Source: Bradyrhizobium genomosp. I (2014)
GTDB lineage: Bacteria; Pseudomonadota; Alphaproteobacteria; Rhizobiales; Xanthobacteraceae
NCBI RefSeq assembly: GCF_000261685.1
Contig: NZ_AJQE01000366.1
Coordinates: 1-34,440 of the forward strand
DNA: 34,440 bases
Direction: 5' to 3'
Positions 13,253 to 23,733 of the stretch are shown here, in pieces. The notes beneath the pieces are model-generated. The model was not told the origin of the DNA, searched no databases, and worked only from the letters and a program-made list of their open reading frames with translations. Positions within the stretch are counted from its first letter, which is position 1, and every line of letters begins with the position of its first letter. The position numbers were made by a program, and so were the translations under genes.

Positions 13253-14425
13253 TTGAACATCCCGAGCATCGACTTTGATCTGGGCGAAGACATCACCATG
13301 TTGCGCGACACGCTTCGCGCCTTCGTGCAGGCCGAGATCACCCCGCGCGCCGCCGAGATCGAAAAGGCCAACCTGTTTCCCGCAGACCTCTGGAAGCGCC
13401 TTGGCGACCTTGGCCTCCTCGGCATGACCGCGCCGGAGCAATATGGCGGCTCCAACATGGGCTATCTCGCCCACATCGTCGCCATGGAGGAAATTTCGCG
13501 CGGCTCGGCTGCCGTAGGGCTGTCCTACGGCGCCCATTCCAATCTCTGCGTCAACCAGATCCGCCGCAACGGCAACGACGCGCAGCGGCAGCGCTATCTG
13601 CCGAAGCTGATCTCGGGCGAATATGTCGGCGCGCTCGCGATGTCCGAGCCTGGCGCCGGCTCCGACGTCGTCTCGATGAAGCTGCGCGCCGACAAGCGCG
13701 GCGATCGCTACGTGCTCAACGGCTCCAAGATGTGGATCACCAATGGCGGCGATGCCGACGTGCTGGTGGTCTACGCCAAGACCGATCCGGAGGCCGGGCC
13801 GCGCGGCATGACCGCCTTCCTCATCGAGAAGGGCTTCAAGGGCTTCACCCACGGCCAGCATCTCGACAAGCTCGGCATGCGCGGCTCCAACACCTATCCG
13901 CTGTTCTTCGACGAGTGCGAGGTCCCGGAGGAGAACGTGCTGGGCAAGGTGGGCGAGGGCGTCAAGGTGTTGATGTCCGGCCTGGACTATGAGCGCGCGG
14001 TGCTCTCGGGCGGCCCGCTCGGGATCATGGCGGCCTGCATGGACGCGGTGGTGCCCTACATGCACGAGCGCAAGCAGTTCGGTCAGCCGATCGGCGATTT
14101 CCAGCTGATGCAGGGCAAGCTCGCCGACATGTATTCGACCTGGCAGGCCACACGCGCCTACGTCTACGCCGTGGGGCGCGCCTGCGACCGCGCCGACCAC
14201 GCCCGCAGCTTACGCAAGGATGCTGCGGCTGCGATCCTCTATTCCGCAGAGAAAGCGACGTGGATGGCAGGTGAGGCGATCCAGGCGCTCGGCGGGGTCG
14301 GCTACACCAGCGAATTCCCTGTGGGGCGCCTCTGGCGCGACGCAAAACTCTACGAAATCGGCGCCGGCACTTCCGAGGTCCGCCGCATGCTGATCGGCCG
14401 CGAGCTGATGGCCGAGACCGCTTAA
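13253..14425 (+). CDS. ivd: Isovaleryl-CoA dehydrogenase
   Basis: This 390-residue FAD enzyme oxidises isovaleryl-CoA to 3-methylcrotonyl-CoA in leucine breakdown, passing electrons to ETF. Family motifs are GALAMSEPGAGSDVVSMKL, NGSKMWITNGGDADVLVVYA, RGSNTYPLFFDECEVPEENV and the C-terminal QALGGVGYTSEFPVGRLWRD. The catalytic base of isovaleryl-CoA dehydrogenases lies in helix G, and here the equivalent is the Glu in GLDYERAVLSGGPLG, which distinguishes it from short-chain enzymes. The start is TTG 13253 with GGAGG eight bases upstream. It is first in the operon with the carboxylase and lyase genes. Confidence 0.95.
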   Translation: MNIPSIDFDLGEDITMLRDTLRAFVQAEITPRAAEIEKANLFPADLWKRLGDLGLLGMTAPEQYGGSNMGYLAHIVAMEEISRGSAAVGLSYGAHSNLCVNQIRRNGNDAQRQRYLPKLISGEYVGALAMSEPGAGSDVVSMKLRADKRGDRYVLNGSKMWITNGGDADVLVVYAKTDPEAGPRGMTAFLIEKGFKGFTHGQHLDKLGMRGSNTYPLFFDECEVPEENVLGKVGEGVKVLMSGLDYERAVLSGGPLGIMAACMDAVVPYMHERKQFGQPIGDFQLMQGKLADMYSTWQATRAYVYAVGRACDRADHARSLRKDAAAAILYSAEKATWMAGEAIQALGGVGYTSEFPVGRLWRDAKLYEIGAGTSEVRRMLIGRELMAETA

Positions 14426-14448
14426 ACGTTCACCTCATCGGAATCACC

Positions 14449-16053
14449 ATGCCGCTTCATTCCAGCATCGATCCGTCTTCGTCAGATTTCGCGCGCAATG
14501 CCGAGGCCATGCGCGCCCTCGTCGCCGACTTGCGGGAAAAGTTGAGCCAGGTCGCCGGCGGCGGGGGCGAAGCCTCGCGCAACCGCCACACCGCGCGCGG
14601 CAAGATGCTGGCGCGTGAGCGAGTCGACCTGCTGGTCGATCCCGGGACTTCGTTCCTGGAGCTGTCGCCGCTCGCGGCCTACGGCCTCTATGGCGGTGAT
14701 GTGCATTCGGCGAGCGTCATCACGGGGGTGGGGCGCATCTCGGGCCGCGAATGCGTGATCGTCGCCAACGACGCCACCATCAAGGGCGGCACCTACTATC
14801 CGATGACCGTGAAGAAGCATCTGCGTGCGCAGGATATCGCGCGGCAGAACAATCTTCCCTGCGTCTACATGGTCGATTCGGGCGGCGCCTTCCTGCCGCT
14901 CCAGGACGAGATCTTTCCGGACGAGCGGCATTTCGGTCGCATCTTCTACAATCAGGCCCAGATGTCCTCGCAGGGCATTCCGCAGATCGCGATCGTGATG
15001 GGCTCCTGCACCGCCGGCGGCGCCTATGTCCCGGCGATGTCGGACGAGAGCATCATCGTGCGAAATCAAGGCACCATCTTCCTCGGCGGCCCCCCGCTGG
15101 TGAAGGCCGCAACCGGGGAGGTCGTCAGCGCGGAAGAGCTCGGCGGCGCCGACGTCCACTCGCGGCAGTCGGGCGTGACCGATCATTACGCCCAGAACGA
15201 TGCCCACGCGATCGGCATCGCGCGGCGCATCGTCGGCACCTTGAAGCCACCGGCGCGGCCGAATCTGAACATGCATCCGCCGCGCGAGCCGCTGTTTGCG
15301 GCGGAGGAAATCTATGGCGTCGTCCCCGTCGATGGCCGCAAGCCGTTCGACGTTCGCGACATCATCGCCCGCGTGGTGGATGGCTCCGAGTTCGACGAGT
15401 TCAAGAAGCTCTACGGCACGACCCTGGTATGCGGCTTTGCCCATATCTGGGGCTATCCGGTCGGCATCATCGCCAACAACGGCATCCTGTTCAGCGAGAG
15501 CTCGCTCAAGGGCGCGCATTTCATCGAGCTGTGCTGCCAGCGCGGCATTCCCCTGGTGTTCCTGCAGAACATCACCGGCTTCATGGTCGGAAAGAAATAC
15601 GAGGCCGGCGGCATCGCGCGCGACGGCGCCAAGCTGGTGACGGCGGTGGCAACAGCCTCGGTGCCGAAGTTCACCGTCGTGATCGGCGGCTCCTATGGCG
15701 CCGGGAATTACGGCATGTGCGGCCGCGCCTACTCGCCGCGCTTCCTCTGGATGTGGCCGAACGCGCGCATCTCGGTGATGGGCGGCGAACAGGCCTCGAT
15801 GGTGCTGAGCCAGGTCCGCCGAGACAATATCGAGGCCAAGGGCGACAGCTGGTCCAGAGAAGAGGAAGACAAATTCCGCGAGCCCATCCGCGCGCAATAT
15901 GAGAGCCAGGGGCATCCGTATTACGCGACCGCGCGTCTGTGGGACGACGGCGTGATCGACCCTGCCGACACGCGCCTCGTGCTCGGCCTCGGCCTCTCGG
16001 CGGCATCGAATGCGACGATCGAGCCGACGAAATTCGGCCTGTTCAGGATGTGA
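14449..16053 (+). CDS. mccB: Methylcrotonyl-CoA carboxylase, carboxyltransferase (beta) subunit
   Basis: The 534-residue protein has the carboxyltransferase fold in two halves. The N-terminal half has ARERVDLLVDPGTSFLELS, NDATIKGGTYYPMTVKKHLR and SGGAFLPLQDEIFPD. The C-terminal half has GIIANNGILFSESSLKGAHF, VFLQNITGFMVGKKYEAGG, SYGAGNYGMCGRAYSPRFLW and MGGEQASMVLSQVRRDN. The GGTYYPMTVKKH and AYSPRFLWMWPNARI segments separate MCC from propionyl-CoA carboxylases. It transfers the carboxyl group from biotin to C4 of 3-methylcrotonyl-CoA. It starts 23 bp after ivd and is followed by the biotin-carrying subunit, so the two are made together. Confidence 0.95.
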   Translation: MPLHSSIDPSSSDFARNAEAMRALVADLREKLSQVAGGGGEASRNRHTARGKMLARERVDLLVDPGTSFLELSPLAAYGLYGGDVHSASVITGVGRISGRECVIVANDATIKGGTYYPMTVKKHLRAQDIARQNNLPCVYMVDSGGAFLPLQDEIFPDERHFGRIFYNQAQMSSQGIPQIAIVMGSCTAGGAYVPAMSDESIIVRNQGTIFLGGPPLVKAATGEVVSAEELGGADVHSRQSGVTDHYAQNDAHAIGIARRIVGTLKPPARPNLNMHPPREPLFAAEEIYGVVPVDGRKPFDVRDIIARVVDGSEFDEFKKLYGTTLVCGFAHIWGYPVGIIANNGILFSESSLKGAHFIELCCQRGIPLVFLQNITGFMVGKKYEAGGIARDGAKLVTAVATASVPKFTVVIGGSYGAGNYGMCGRAYSPRFLWMWPNARISVMGGEQASMVLSQVRRDNIEAKGDSWSREEEDKFREPIRAQYESQGHPYYATARLWDDGVIDPADTRLVLGLGLSAASNATIEPTKFGLFRM

Positions 16054-16057
16054 TGCG

Positions 16058-18061
<2,004 letters not shown>

Positions 18062-18062
18062 G

Positions 18063-18974
18063 ATGAGCGATCCTGTCCGCATCATCGAAATGGGGCCGCG
18101 CGACGGGCTCCAGAACGAGAAGACGCCCGTCGGCGTCGAGGTCCGTATTGCCTTCATCGAGGCGTTGGTAGGGGCCGGCCTCAGTACGGTCGAGGTCGGC
18201 GCCTTCGTCTCGCCCGAGGCGATCCCGCAAATGGCAAGCTCGGATGCCGTGCTGCGCGGCGTCAGCCACATCAAGAGCGCAGAATTCCACGTGCTGGTGC
18301 CGAACGAGAAGGGCTATGACGCCGCGCGTGCCGCGGGCGCCAAGGTGGTCTCTGTGTTTGCGGCGGCCTCGGAAGGATTTTCGCGCGCCAACATCAACTG
18401 CACGGTCGCGGAGTCCATCGAGCGCTTCAAGCCGGTGCTGGCGCGCGCCAAGGCCGATGGCGTGAAGGTGCGCGGCTATATTTCCTGCGTGCTGGGTTGC
18501 CCCTTCGACGGCGAGATCAAGCCGAAGGCGGTCGCCGATCTCGCGGGCACGCTGTTCGAGCTCGGCTGCTACGAGATCTCGCTCGGCGACACCATCGGGG
18601 TCGGCACGCCAAGCAAGGCGAAAGAGATGCTGCGCGCAGTCAGCGCCGGCATTCCTCCCGCCAGGCTCGCGATGCATTTCCACGACACCTACGGCCAGGC
18701 GCTCGCCAATCTCTACGCCGGTCTGGAGGAAGGCGTTCGCGTTATCGACGCAGCGGCCGGCGGCCTCGGCGGCTGTCCCTACGCGCCGGGCGCCACCGGC
18801 AACGTCGCGACCGAGGACGTCGTCTACATGCTCGAAGGCATGGGCATCAGGACCGGCGTCGATATGGACAAGCTGCTGGCGGCGACCAACGCGATGAGCG
18901 GCGTGCTGGGCAAGCCGCCGGTGAGTCGCGTCGCGTCCGCGCTGAATGCGAAGAAGAAGCGAGCGGCTTTGTAG
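18063..18974 (+). CDS. mvaB: Hydroxymethylglutaryl-CoA lyase
   Basis: The 303-residue TIM-barrel enzyme splits HMG-CoA into acetyl-CoA and acetoacetate, the last step of leucine breakdown. Signatures are IIEMGPRDGLQNEKTPVGVE (catalytic Arg and Asp, metal site), MHFHDTYGQALANLYAGLEE (His-x-His metal ligands) and AAAGGLGGCPYAPGATGNVA with the catalytic loop Cys, then TEDVVYML. It begins one base after the mccA stop. The methylglutaconyl-CoA hydratase that supplies its substrate is not in this operon and must be encoded elsewhere, unless a broad enoyl-CoA hydratase serves. Confidence 0.95.
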   Translation: MSDPVRIIEMGPRDGLQNEKTPVGVEVRIAFIEALVGAGLSTVEVGAFVSPEAIPQMASSDAVLRGVSHIKSAEFHVLVPNEKGYDAARAAGAKVVSVFAAASEGFSRANINCTVAESIERFKPVLARAKADGVKVRGYISCVLGCPFDGEIKPKAVADLAGTLFELGCYEISLGDTIGVGTPSKAKEMLRAVSAGIPPARLAMHFHDTYGQALANLYAGLEEGVRVIDAAAGGLGGCPYAPGATGNVATEDVVYMLEGMGIRTGVDMDKLLAATNAMSGVLGKPPVSRVASALNAKKKRAAL

Positions 18975-18979
18975 TTCTC

Positions 18980-19060
18980 CGTCATTGCGAGCGCAGCAAT
19001 CCAGAATCCCGCCGCGGCGACGGCGTGGATTGCTTCGTCGCTTCGCTCCTCGCAATGACG
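18980..19060. repeat. Dispersed inverted repeat (CGTCATTGCGAG family)
   Basis: CGTCATTGCGAGCGCAGCAA at the left and CTCCTCGCAATGACG at the right form the ends, with CAATCCA/TGGATTG inside. I recall this unit as one of the most abundant intergenic repeats of Bradyrhizobium. It begins six bases after the HMG-CoA lyase stop and may fold as a transcript-end structure. Confidence 0.8.
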
Positions 19061-19074
19061 ATGGCGGCAGCCAT

Positions 19075-19163
19075 CGTAGGATGGGCGAAGGCCCGTAGCG
19101 CCGTGCCCACCGTGCTTCCGCAAACCGCTGACAGTTGGTGGGCAGGCTACGCTTTGCCCTCCC
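19075..19163. repeat. Dispersed inverted repeat (CGTAGGATGGGC family)
   Basis: CGTAGGATGGGCGAAGGC with CCGTGCCCACC on the left is mirrored by GGTGGGCAGGCTACG and TTTGCCCTCC on the right. It is a second kind of mobile-looking intergenic palindrome and ends 11 bp before the TRAP permease stop codon. No transposase is encoded, so it is at most a non-autonomous element. Confidence 0.7.
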
Positions 19164-19173
19164 TGCGGCAGCG

Positions 19174-20532
19174 TCACCTGCTCCCGTCCGGCCCCATCAC
19201 GAGATCCGGAAGCCAGGTCGAGATCCCCGGCACGAAGCAGAGCAGCAGCACGGCGAGCATCATCAGCAGCACGAAGGGCAGCGTGCCCCAGATCACCTCG
19301 CGCAGGGGAATATCCGGCGCGACGTTGCGGATGACGAAGATGTTGAGGCCGACCGGCGGGTGGATCAGTCCCATCTCCATCACGATGGTCATGACCACGC
19401 CGAACCAGATGATGTCGAAATTGGCGGCGCGCAAGGGTGGCAGGATGATCGGCGCCGTCATCAGGATGATCGAGACCGGCGGCAGGAAGAAGCCGAGCAC
19501 CACGACCATGACCAGGATCGCGAACAGCAGCTCCCAGCGCGGCAGGTGCATCGCGACGATGGATTCAGCGACCGATTGCGAGATGTGCAGATAGCTCATC
19601 ACGTAGGAGTAAAGCAGCGACATGCCGATGATCATCATCAACATGGTCGATTCCCGGATCGTCGACTTCATGATGGGGGCAAGGTCGCTCGGCCGCCACA
19701 CGCTGTAGATCGCGGCGATCAGCGCCAGCGCGAGGAGGCCGCCGAGCCCCGCGGTCTCCGACGGCGTGGCGTAGCCGCCATAGAGGGCGATCATGACGCC
19801 GGTCAGCAGCAGCACGAACGGGATCACCCGCGGCAGCACGCTGAAGCGTTCGGCGAGCGTGTACTCGTCGCGGGTCAGGATCGCAGCCTCGGGGCCGCCA
19901 TTCTTGTAGATCACCTCAGCCGCCTTGTATTCGTTTTGGAAGCGGATCACGGCATAGGCACCGAACAGCGTGACCAGCAGCAGGCCAGGTCCGATGCCGG
20001 CGAGGAACAGCCGTCCCAGAGACTTTTCGGCCGCGACCGCAAACAGGATCATGGTGATCGAGGGCGGCAGCAGGATGCCGAGCGTGCCGCCGGCGGCGAT
20101 GATCCCTGCGGCAAAGCCGCCGGAATAGCCGCGCTTGCGCATCTCGGGGATGCCGGCCGAGCCGATCGCCGAGCAGGTCGCCGGCGAGGAGCCCGCCATC
20201 GCCGCGAACAATGCGCAGGCGAACACGTTGGCGACGCCGAGGCCGCCGGGGACACGATGCAGCCAGGCATGGAGCGCCGAATAGAGATCCTGGCCCGCAC
20301 GCGACTTGCCGATCGCCGCGCCCTTCAGGATGAAGAGGGGGATCGACAGAAGCGTGATCGAGGCCATTTCCTCGTAGACGTTCTGAGTCACCGTATCGAG
20401 CGAGGCTGAGGGCATGTAGATGCCCATGAACACGACGGCGACCGCGCCGAGCGCGAACGCAATTGGCATGCCCGAAAACATCACGAGCAGCGTCGCGATG
20501 CCGTAGGCGAGGCCGATACCGAAAACGCTCAT
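19174..20532 (-). CDS. TRAP transporter large permease (DctM family)
   Basis: The 452-residue protein has the DctM pattern: about twelve hydrophobic segments, the SIPLFILKGAAIGKSRAGQD stretch, the ALFAAMAGSSPATCSAIGSA motif with the conserved G-S-S-x-A-T core, the GGTLGILLPPSITMIL helical hairpin and the C-terminal mirrored LPPVSIILMTAPIILPPL and GLIHPPVGLNIFVI. It is the sodium-coupled transport channel of a tripartite periplasmic transporter. ATG 20532 overlaps the TGA of the small permease (ATGA), so the genes are coupled. Substrate unknown, probably a carboxylate. Confidence 0.93.
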   Translation of the reverse strand: MSVFGIGLAYGIATLLVMFSGMPIAFALGAVAVVFMGIYMPSASLDTVTQNVYEEMASITLLSIPLFILKGAAIGKSRAGQDLYSALHAWLHRVPGGLGVANVFACALFAAMAGSSPATCSAIGSAGIPEMRKRGYSGGFAAGIIAAGGTLGILLPPSITMILFAVAAEKSLGRLFLAGIGPGLLLVTLFGAYAVIRFQNEYKAAEVIYKNGGPEAAILTRDEYTLAERFSVLPRVIPFVLLLTGVMIALYGGYATPSETAGLGGLLALALIAAIYSVWRPSDLAPIMKSTIRESTMLMMIIGMSLLYSYVMSYLHISQSVAESIVAMHLPRWELLFAILVMVVVLGFFLPPVSIILMTAPIILPPLRAANFDIIWFGVVMTIVMEMGLIHPPVGLNIFVIRNVAPDIPLREVIWGTLPFVLLMMLAVLLLCFVPGISTWLPDLVMGPDGSR

Positions 20533-21083
20533 GGCCGCCTGGCTCCGGCGAATGGCAGCGCAAGCTGCACGAGGATCTGGATGCAGAGCAGGCTCATTCC
20601 GAACGCCATCAGCGAATAGGGAATGGCGAGCGGCGGCGACCACATCGAGTTCGAGACCTGACCGTCGACATAGGCCTCATGGGCCAGCGTCCAGGATTTC
20701 CAGGTGAAGAAGGCGCAGAACAGGAAGGTTGCGGCGTCGACCAGCCACAGCCTGATCCGGTTCGCCAACGGCGAGAGCAGGCCGACGAAAGCTTCGATGC
20801 CGATGTGACCGCGGTTCTGCTGCACGTAGGCAGCCGTCATGAACGTCGCCCCGACCAGCAGGAACACTGCGGCCTCGTCCTGCCAGTAATTGGCGGCCTT
20901 GAACAGGGCGCGGCTGAGGACGCTGTAACTCAGGATGGCGCAGGCCGCGACCAGCGCGATCGCTGCGAACACCACGATGATGCTGTTGAGGACGGCGAGA
21001 CCGCGATCGATCGCTGCCGCAAGGCCGGTCCCTGCGGCGGCGATCGTCTTGTCGTCACGATCCGGAAGCGGACCGTGACTCAT
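20529..21083 (-). CDS. TRAP transporter small permease (DctQ family)
   Basis: The 184-residue protein has a charged N-terminus and four hydrophobic helices (AVLNSIIVVFAAIALVAACA, EAAVFLLVGATFMTAAYVQQ, LWLVDAATFLFCAFFTWKSW, PYSLMAFGMSLLCIQILVQL). It also has the DctQ landmarks YWQDEAAVFLLVGATF and QQNRGHIGIEAF. It forms the membrane complex with the large permease. ATG 21083 overlaps the TGA of the binding-protein gene upstream (ATGA), and its own stop overlaps the large-permease start in the same way. Confidence 0.9.
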   Translation of the reverse strand: MSHGPLPDRDDKTIAAAGTGLAAAIDRGLAVLNSIIVVFAAIALVAACAILSYSVLSRALFKAANYWQDEAAVFLLVGATFMTAAYVQQNRGHIGIEAFVGLLSPLANRIRLWLVDAATFLFCAFFTWKSWTLAHEAYVDGQVSNSMWSPPLAIPYSLMAFGMSLLCIQILVQLALPFAGARRP

Positions 21084-22102
21084 GCCGCGACGTCGATGGC
21101 GAGCTTGAGCAGGTTTGCCGCAGTCGCGGTCTTGGCGCCGTAGTCCTTCCAGGCGGTGTCGCGGGCGATGTCCCGCCACTTGCCGACAGTCGCGGCGTCG
21201 AGCACGGAGACCTTGGCGCCGGCCTTCTCGTAGACCTTGGCGACCTCGATGTCGTCGTCCTGCGCGCCCTTGCGGCCGAAGGCTTCGAGCTCGGTACCAA
21301 CCGCGAGCAAGATGTCCTGATGGTTCTTCGGCAGCTTGTCGAAGATCGCCTTCGACATCATCAAGGGCTCGAGCATGAACCAGTAGGAGGTGCCCGCCCC
21401 CGAGGTCAAAGACTTCGCGACCTCTTCGAGGCGGAACGAGATCAGGCTGGTCGAGGAGGTGATGCCGGCATCGCAGGCGCCGGTCTGCATCGCCGCGTAG
21501 ATTTCGTTGGAGGGCACCGACAGCACCGAGGCGCCGGCGGTCTGAAGCACCATGTCCATCTCGCGTGAGCCGCCGCGCACCTTCATGCCCTTGGCGTCTT
21601 CAGGCGCGACGATCGGCTTGGAGCGGCTGGCGACGCCGCCGGCCTGCCAGACCCAGGTGAGCAGGATGATGCCCTTGTCGGCGAGGAAGTCGGTCAGCGC
21701 CTTGCCGACCGGCTCCTTCTTCCAGCGCAGGCCCTGGTCGTAGGTGGTCACGAGGCCCGGCATCAGGCCGATATTGGTTTCCGGCACCTCGCCGCCGGCA
21801 TAAGGCATCGGATAGAGGCTGATGTCGAGCGCGCCCTTGCGCATCGCGGAAAATTGCGCGTTGGTCTTGATCAGCGAGGAGTTCGGGTAGATCTCGACGG
21901 CGATGTCGCCATTGCTGCGCTTGCTGACTTCGGCGGCGAACATGCGGCAGAGCCGGTCGCGGAAATCGCCCTTGTCGATGGTGCCGCCCGGGAACTGGTG
22001 CGAGATCTTCAGTGTGGTCGCGGCTTGCGCGGTACCGGTGCCCAAGCGGAGGATGGCGGGCGCGGCGACGGCAGTCGCGAGCAGATGGCGGCGCGTAAGC
22101 AT
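21080..22102 (-). CDS. TRAP transporter substrate-binding protein (DctP family)
   Basis: The 340-residue protein starts MLTRRHLLATAVAAPAILRL, a twin-arginine-like signal (T-R-R-H-L-L), cut near TAQAA at about residue 28. The mature part is a TRAP receptor: TLKISHQFPGGTIDKGDFRD, VEIYPNSSLIKTNAQFSAMR, DISLYPMPYAGGEVPETNIG and the family segment MKVRGGSREMDMVLQTAGAS, whose Arg binds the substrate carboxylate. AAGGA lies about eight bases upstream. First gene of the operon. Nothing in the sequence identifies the ligand. Confidence 0.92.
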   Translation of the reverse strand: MLTRRHLLATAVAAPAILRLGTGTAQAATTLKISHQFPGGTIDKGDFRDRLCRMFAAEVSKRSNGDIAVEIYPNSSLIKTNAQFSAMRKGALDISLYPMPYAGGEVPETNIGLMPGLVTTYDQGLRWKKEPVGKALTDFLADKGIILLTWVWQAGGVASRSKPIVAPEDAKGMKVRGGSREMDMVLQTAGASVLSVPSNEIYAAMQTGACDAGITSSTSLISFRLEEVAKSLTSGAGTSYWFMLEPLMMSKAIFDKLPKNHQDILLAVGTELEAFGRKGAQDDDIEVAKVYEKAGAKVSVLDAATVGKWRDIARDTAWKDYGAKTATAANLLKLAIDVAA

Positions 22103-22420
22103 GGTGTGATTTCCTTGGACGAGTCTTGTTTGTGATTGGGCTTGGATTCCCGAGACCGGCACGTGGCCCATTCTAGCCGGTCCTTCACCCGATATTCTCT
22201 CATCTGATAATTCGAGACCGAATGTCCCGGCAAGTGCCGGCCGTGCTGCGCTGCACACTTCCGATCCCGGTTGTGAGCGCTTGGGTACGCTGAACGGCGG
22301 ATAGGGGAGGGCTCTCCGAAAATTTATCGGCCGCGGCGTAACAACGCCGGCTGGCGATCCGTCGAGATTGAATAGCGGCGTCCGTCGCTGACAACCACTA
22401 TCTCGAAGGGAAGATGAACC
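22103..22420. other. Divergent promoter region with two palindromes
   Basis: No gene is seen. The stretch separates the TRAP operon (-) from the MXKDX gene (+). CCGGCAAGTGCCGG at 22227-22240 is a perfect 14-bp palindrome and could be an operator for the TRAP genes, 125 bp upstream of their start. CGGCGTAACAACGCCG at 22334-22349 is a second one, 71 bp before the plus-strand gene. No recognisable sigma-factor boxes stand out. Confidence 0.4.
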
Positions 22421-22666
22421 ATGACCATTCGCACCCGCATCGTGCTCGGCGTCTCGGCTGCCGCTCTCTCGCTTGGCCTCGCGCTTGCCCCGGCCGCCTT
22501 CGCCCAGGACAAGATGGGCAAGGATGACGGCATGATGAAGAAAGACACGATGTCCAAGGACGGCATGATGAAGAAGGACACCATGTCCAAGGACGACGGC
22601 ATGAAGAAGGACCACATGTCGAAGGACGGCATGAAGAAAGACGACGGGATGATGAAGAAGCATTGA
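22421..22666 (+). CDS. Pentapeptide MXKDX repeat protein, secreted
   Basis: The 81-residue product has a Sec signal peptide (RIVLGVSAAALSLGLALAPA, cut near AFAQ at residue 29). The mature part consists almost entirely of short Met-Lys-Lys-Asp and Met-Ser-Lys-Asp repeats and ends DGMMKKH. It belongs to the recognised class of MXKDX repeat proteins. The mature chain is half Met/Lys/Asp and has no Cys or aromatic residues, so it is probably unfolded; metal binding or stress protection has been suggested for similar proteins but not shown. AAGGGAAG precedes the ATG. Confidence 0.88.
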   Translation: MTIRTRIVLGVSAAALSLGLALAPAAFAQDKMGKDDGMMKKDTMSKDGMMKKDTMSKDDGMKKDHMSKDGMKKDDGMMKKH

Positions 22667-22729
22667 TCCTTCGTCGTCATCGCGCAGCATCTGCCCAATT
22701 CTAACGAGTGAGAGGCCGCGCACTCCCGA

Positions 22730-22764
22730 ATTCCGGTGGCGGCCTTCAGGACCGCCTCCGGAAT
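22730..22764. terminator. Hairpin between convergent genes
   Basis: ATTCCGG-GGCGG pairs with CCGCC-CCGGAAT (12 bp with one T-T mismatch) around nine bases. It lies 64 bp after the MXKDX stop and 43 bp before the DUF6481 stop. There is no clear U-tract. Confidence 0.5.
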
Positions 22765-22807
22765 GGTGCTTCAGTTCGACTTCAATTGAACGCGACTGGC
22801 GCGCGCC

Positions 22808-23155
22808 TTACTTGCGCTTGGCCTTGCGGGCCGCATAGCGCGCGTCGCGCTTGGCCTTTTGCTCGGCTTCGAGGGCAGCCTGTCTCTCGGCGGCTTCCTG
22901 AGCCTCGAGCGCGATCCGTGCGGCTTCGGCGGCCTTGGCTTCTTCCTCGATACGCTTCTGCTCGGCCTTCTCCGCCTCGCGCGCAGCCTTCGCCTCGGCA
23001 CGCTTGGCCGCGAGTGCTTCGCGTTCAGCACGACGCGCGGCCACCGCCGGATCGTCGGGTCCCGGTTGTGACTTGAATTTGTTCAAAAGATTTTTGCGGG
23101 CTTCCTGTGCCGCCTTCTGCCGGTCTGTGAAGCCGGGTTCCCTGAATCCACTCAT
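22808..23155 (-). CDS. DUF6481 family coiled-coil protein
   Basis: The 115-residue protein starts MSGFREPGFTDRQKAAQEAR, continues KNLLNKFKSQPGPDDPAVAA and is then one long Ala/Glu/Lys/Arg helix (ALAAKRAEAKAAREAEKAEQ and onward) ending ARYAARKAKRK. The N-terminal motif GF.eR...A..ak...L..f and the long charged coiled coil agree with the DUF6481 family of alphaproteobacteria, which has no known role. The Lys/Arg-rich end could contact nucleic acid. It is convergent with the MXKDX gene. Confidence 0.82.
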   Translation of the reverse strand: MSGFREPGFTDRQKAAQEARKNLLNKFKSQPGPDDPAVAARRAEREALAAKRAEAKAAREAEKAEQKRIEEEAKAAEAARIALEAQEAAERQAALEAEQKAKRDARYAARKAKRK

Positions 23156-23420
23156 CGACGAGCCTTGTCTTCCTCGCTTTCGATCCTACATCCGTGCCTG
23201 TTGGTACGTCGGCTGGGCATAGCAGGCGCAACGCGACGCAGAAGCGTGTACATCGGCGCGCGTCGTGAAGCCACCCATAATCGCAGCCGATCAGGTCAAC
23301 GAAAAATCGCCCCCCTGACGATCTCTCGTAGCCCGAAAAAACTGCCGAATTGTGATGTCCCTCATAAGGGAGCACGAGGGCGGGGCCTAGCGTCCGCCCG
23401 ATACGAGACGGAGCACGGGC

Positions 23421-23657
23421 ATGACGATCTCAAGACCGAGCCTGAAGGCGCTCGCAATCGCTTTCGTGCTGGCAAGCGTGGCGGGCGCCGCCGTGCAGCT
23501 CGCTCGTCCGCAGCCCATCGAAAGTGCCGTGCTGGGAGCGGGCTGGGAATGCAGCCAGACCGCATTCGTGCTCACGACCTGCGCACCGCGGGTCCAGAGG
23601 GCGATCCCGGCGGTCGAAACCTCGCGCAAGGATGCGATCCCGCCGACCCGAGGCTGA
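23421..23657 (+). CDS. Small exported protein, 78 aa
   Basis: The product reads MTISRPSLKALAIAFVLASV, AGAAVQLARPQPIESAVLGA and GWECSQTAFVLTTCAPRVQR. The first 30 residues look like a signal peptide or anchor. The mature part has two cysteines spaced 11 apart, suited to a disulfide. A GGAG lies about eight bases before ATG. No family recognised. The following gene, 77 bp downstream, is another small single-pass protein, so they may be co-transcribed. Confidence 0.6.
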   Translation: MTISRPSLKALAIAFVLASVAGAAVQLARPQPIESAVLGAGWECSQTAFVLTTCAPRVQRAIPAVETSRKDAIPPTRG

Positions 23658-23733
23658 GTTCGGCAGGCGGATCGGGATGCGACGCGACGCCGCAGAGGTG
23701 ATAGAGCGGGCTCGCCAGCGCGACCAGGCGGCC

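Noticed and set aside
13058..14200. Minus-strand open frame of 380 codons
   Set aside because: Antisense to isovaleryl-CoA dehydrogenase and overlapping the AraC gene; composition biased, no motifs.
14482..15915. Minus-strand open frame of 477 codons
   Set aside because: Shadow of the carboxylase beta subunit, whose family motifs are complete on the plus strand.
19135..20409. Plus-strand frame of 424 codons
   Set aside because: Antisense to the TRAP large permease; an excess of His, Asp, Gln and Arg marks it as a shadow.
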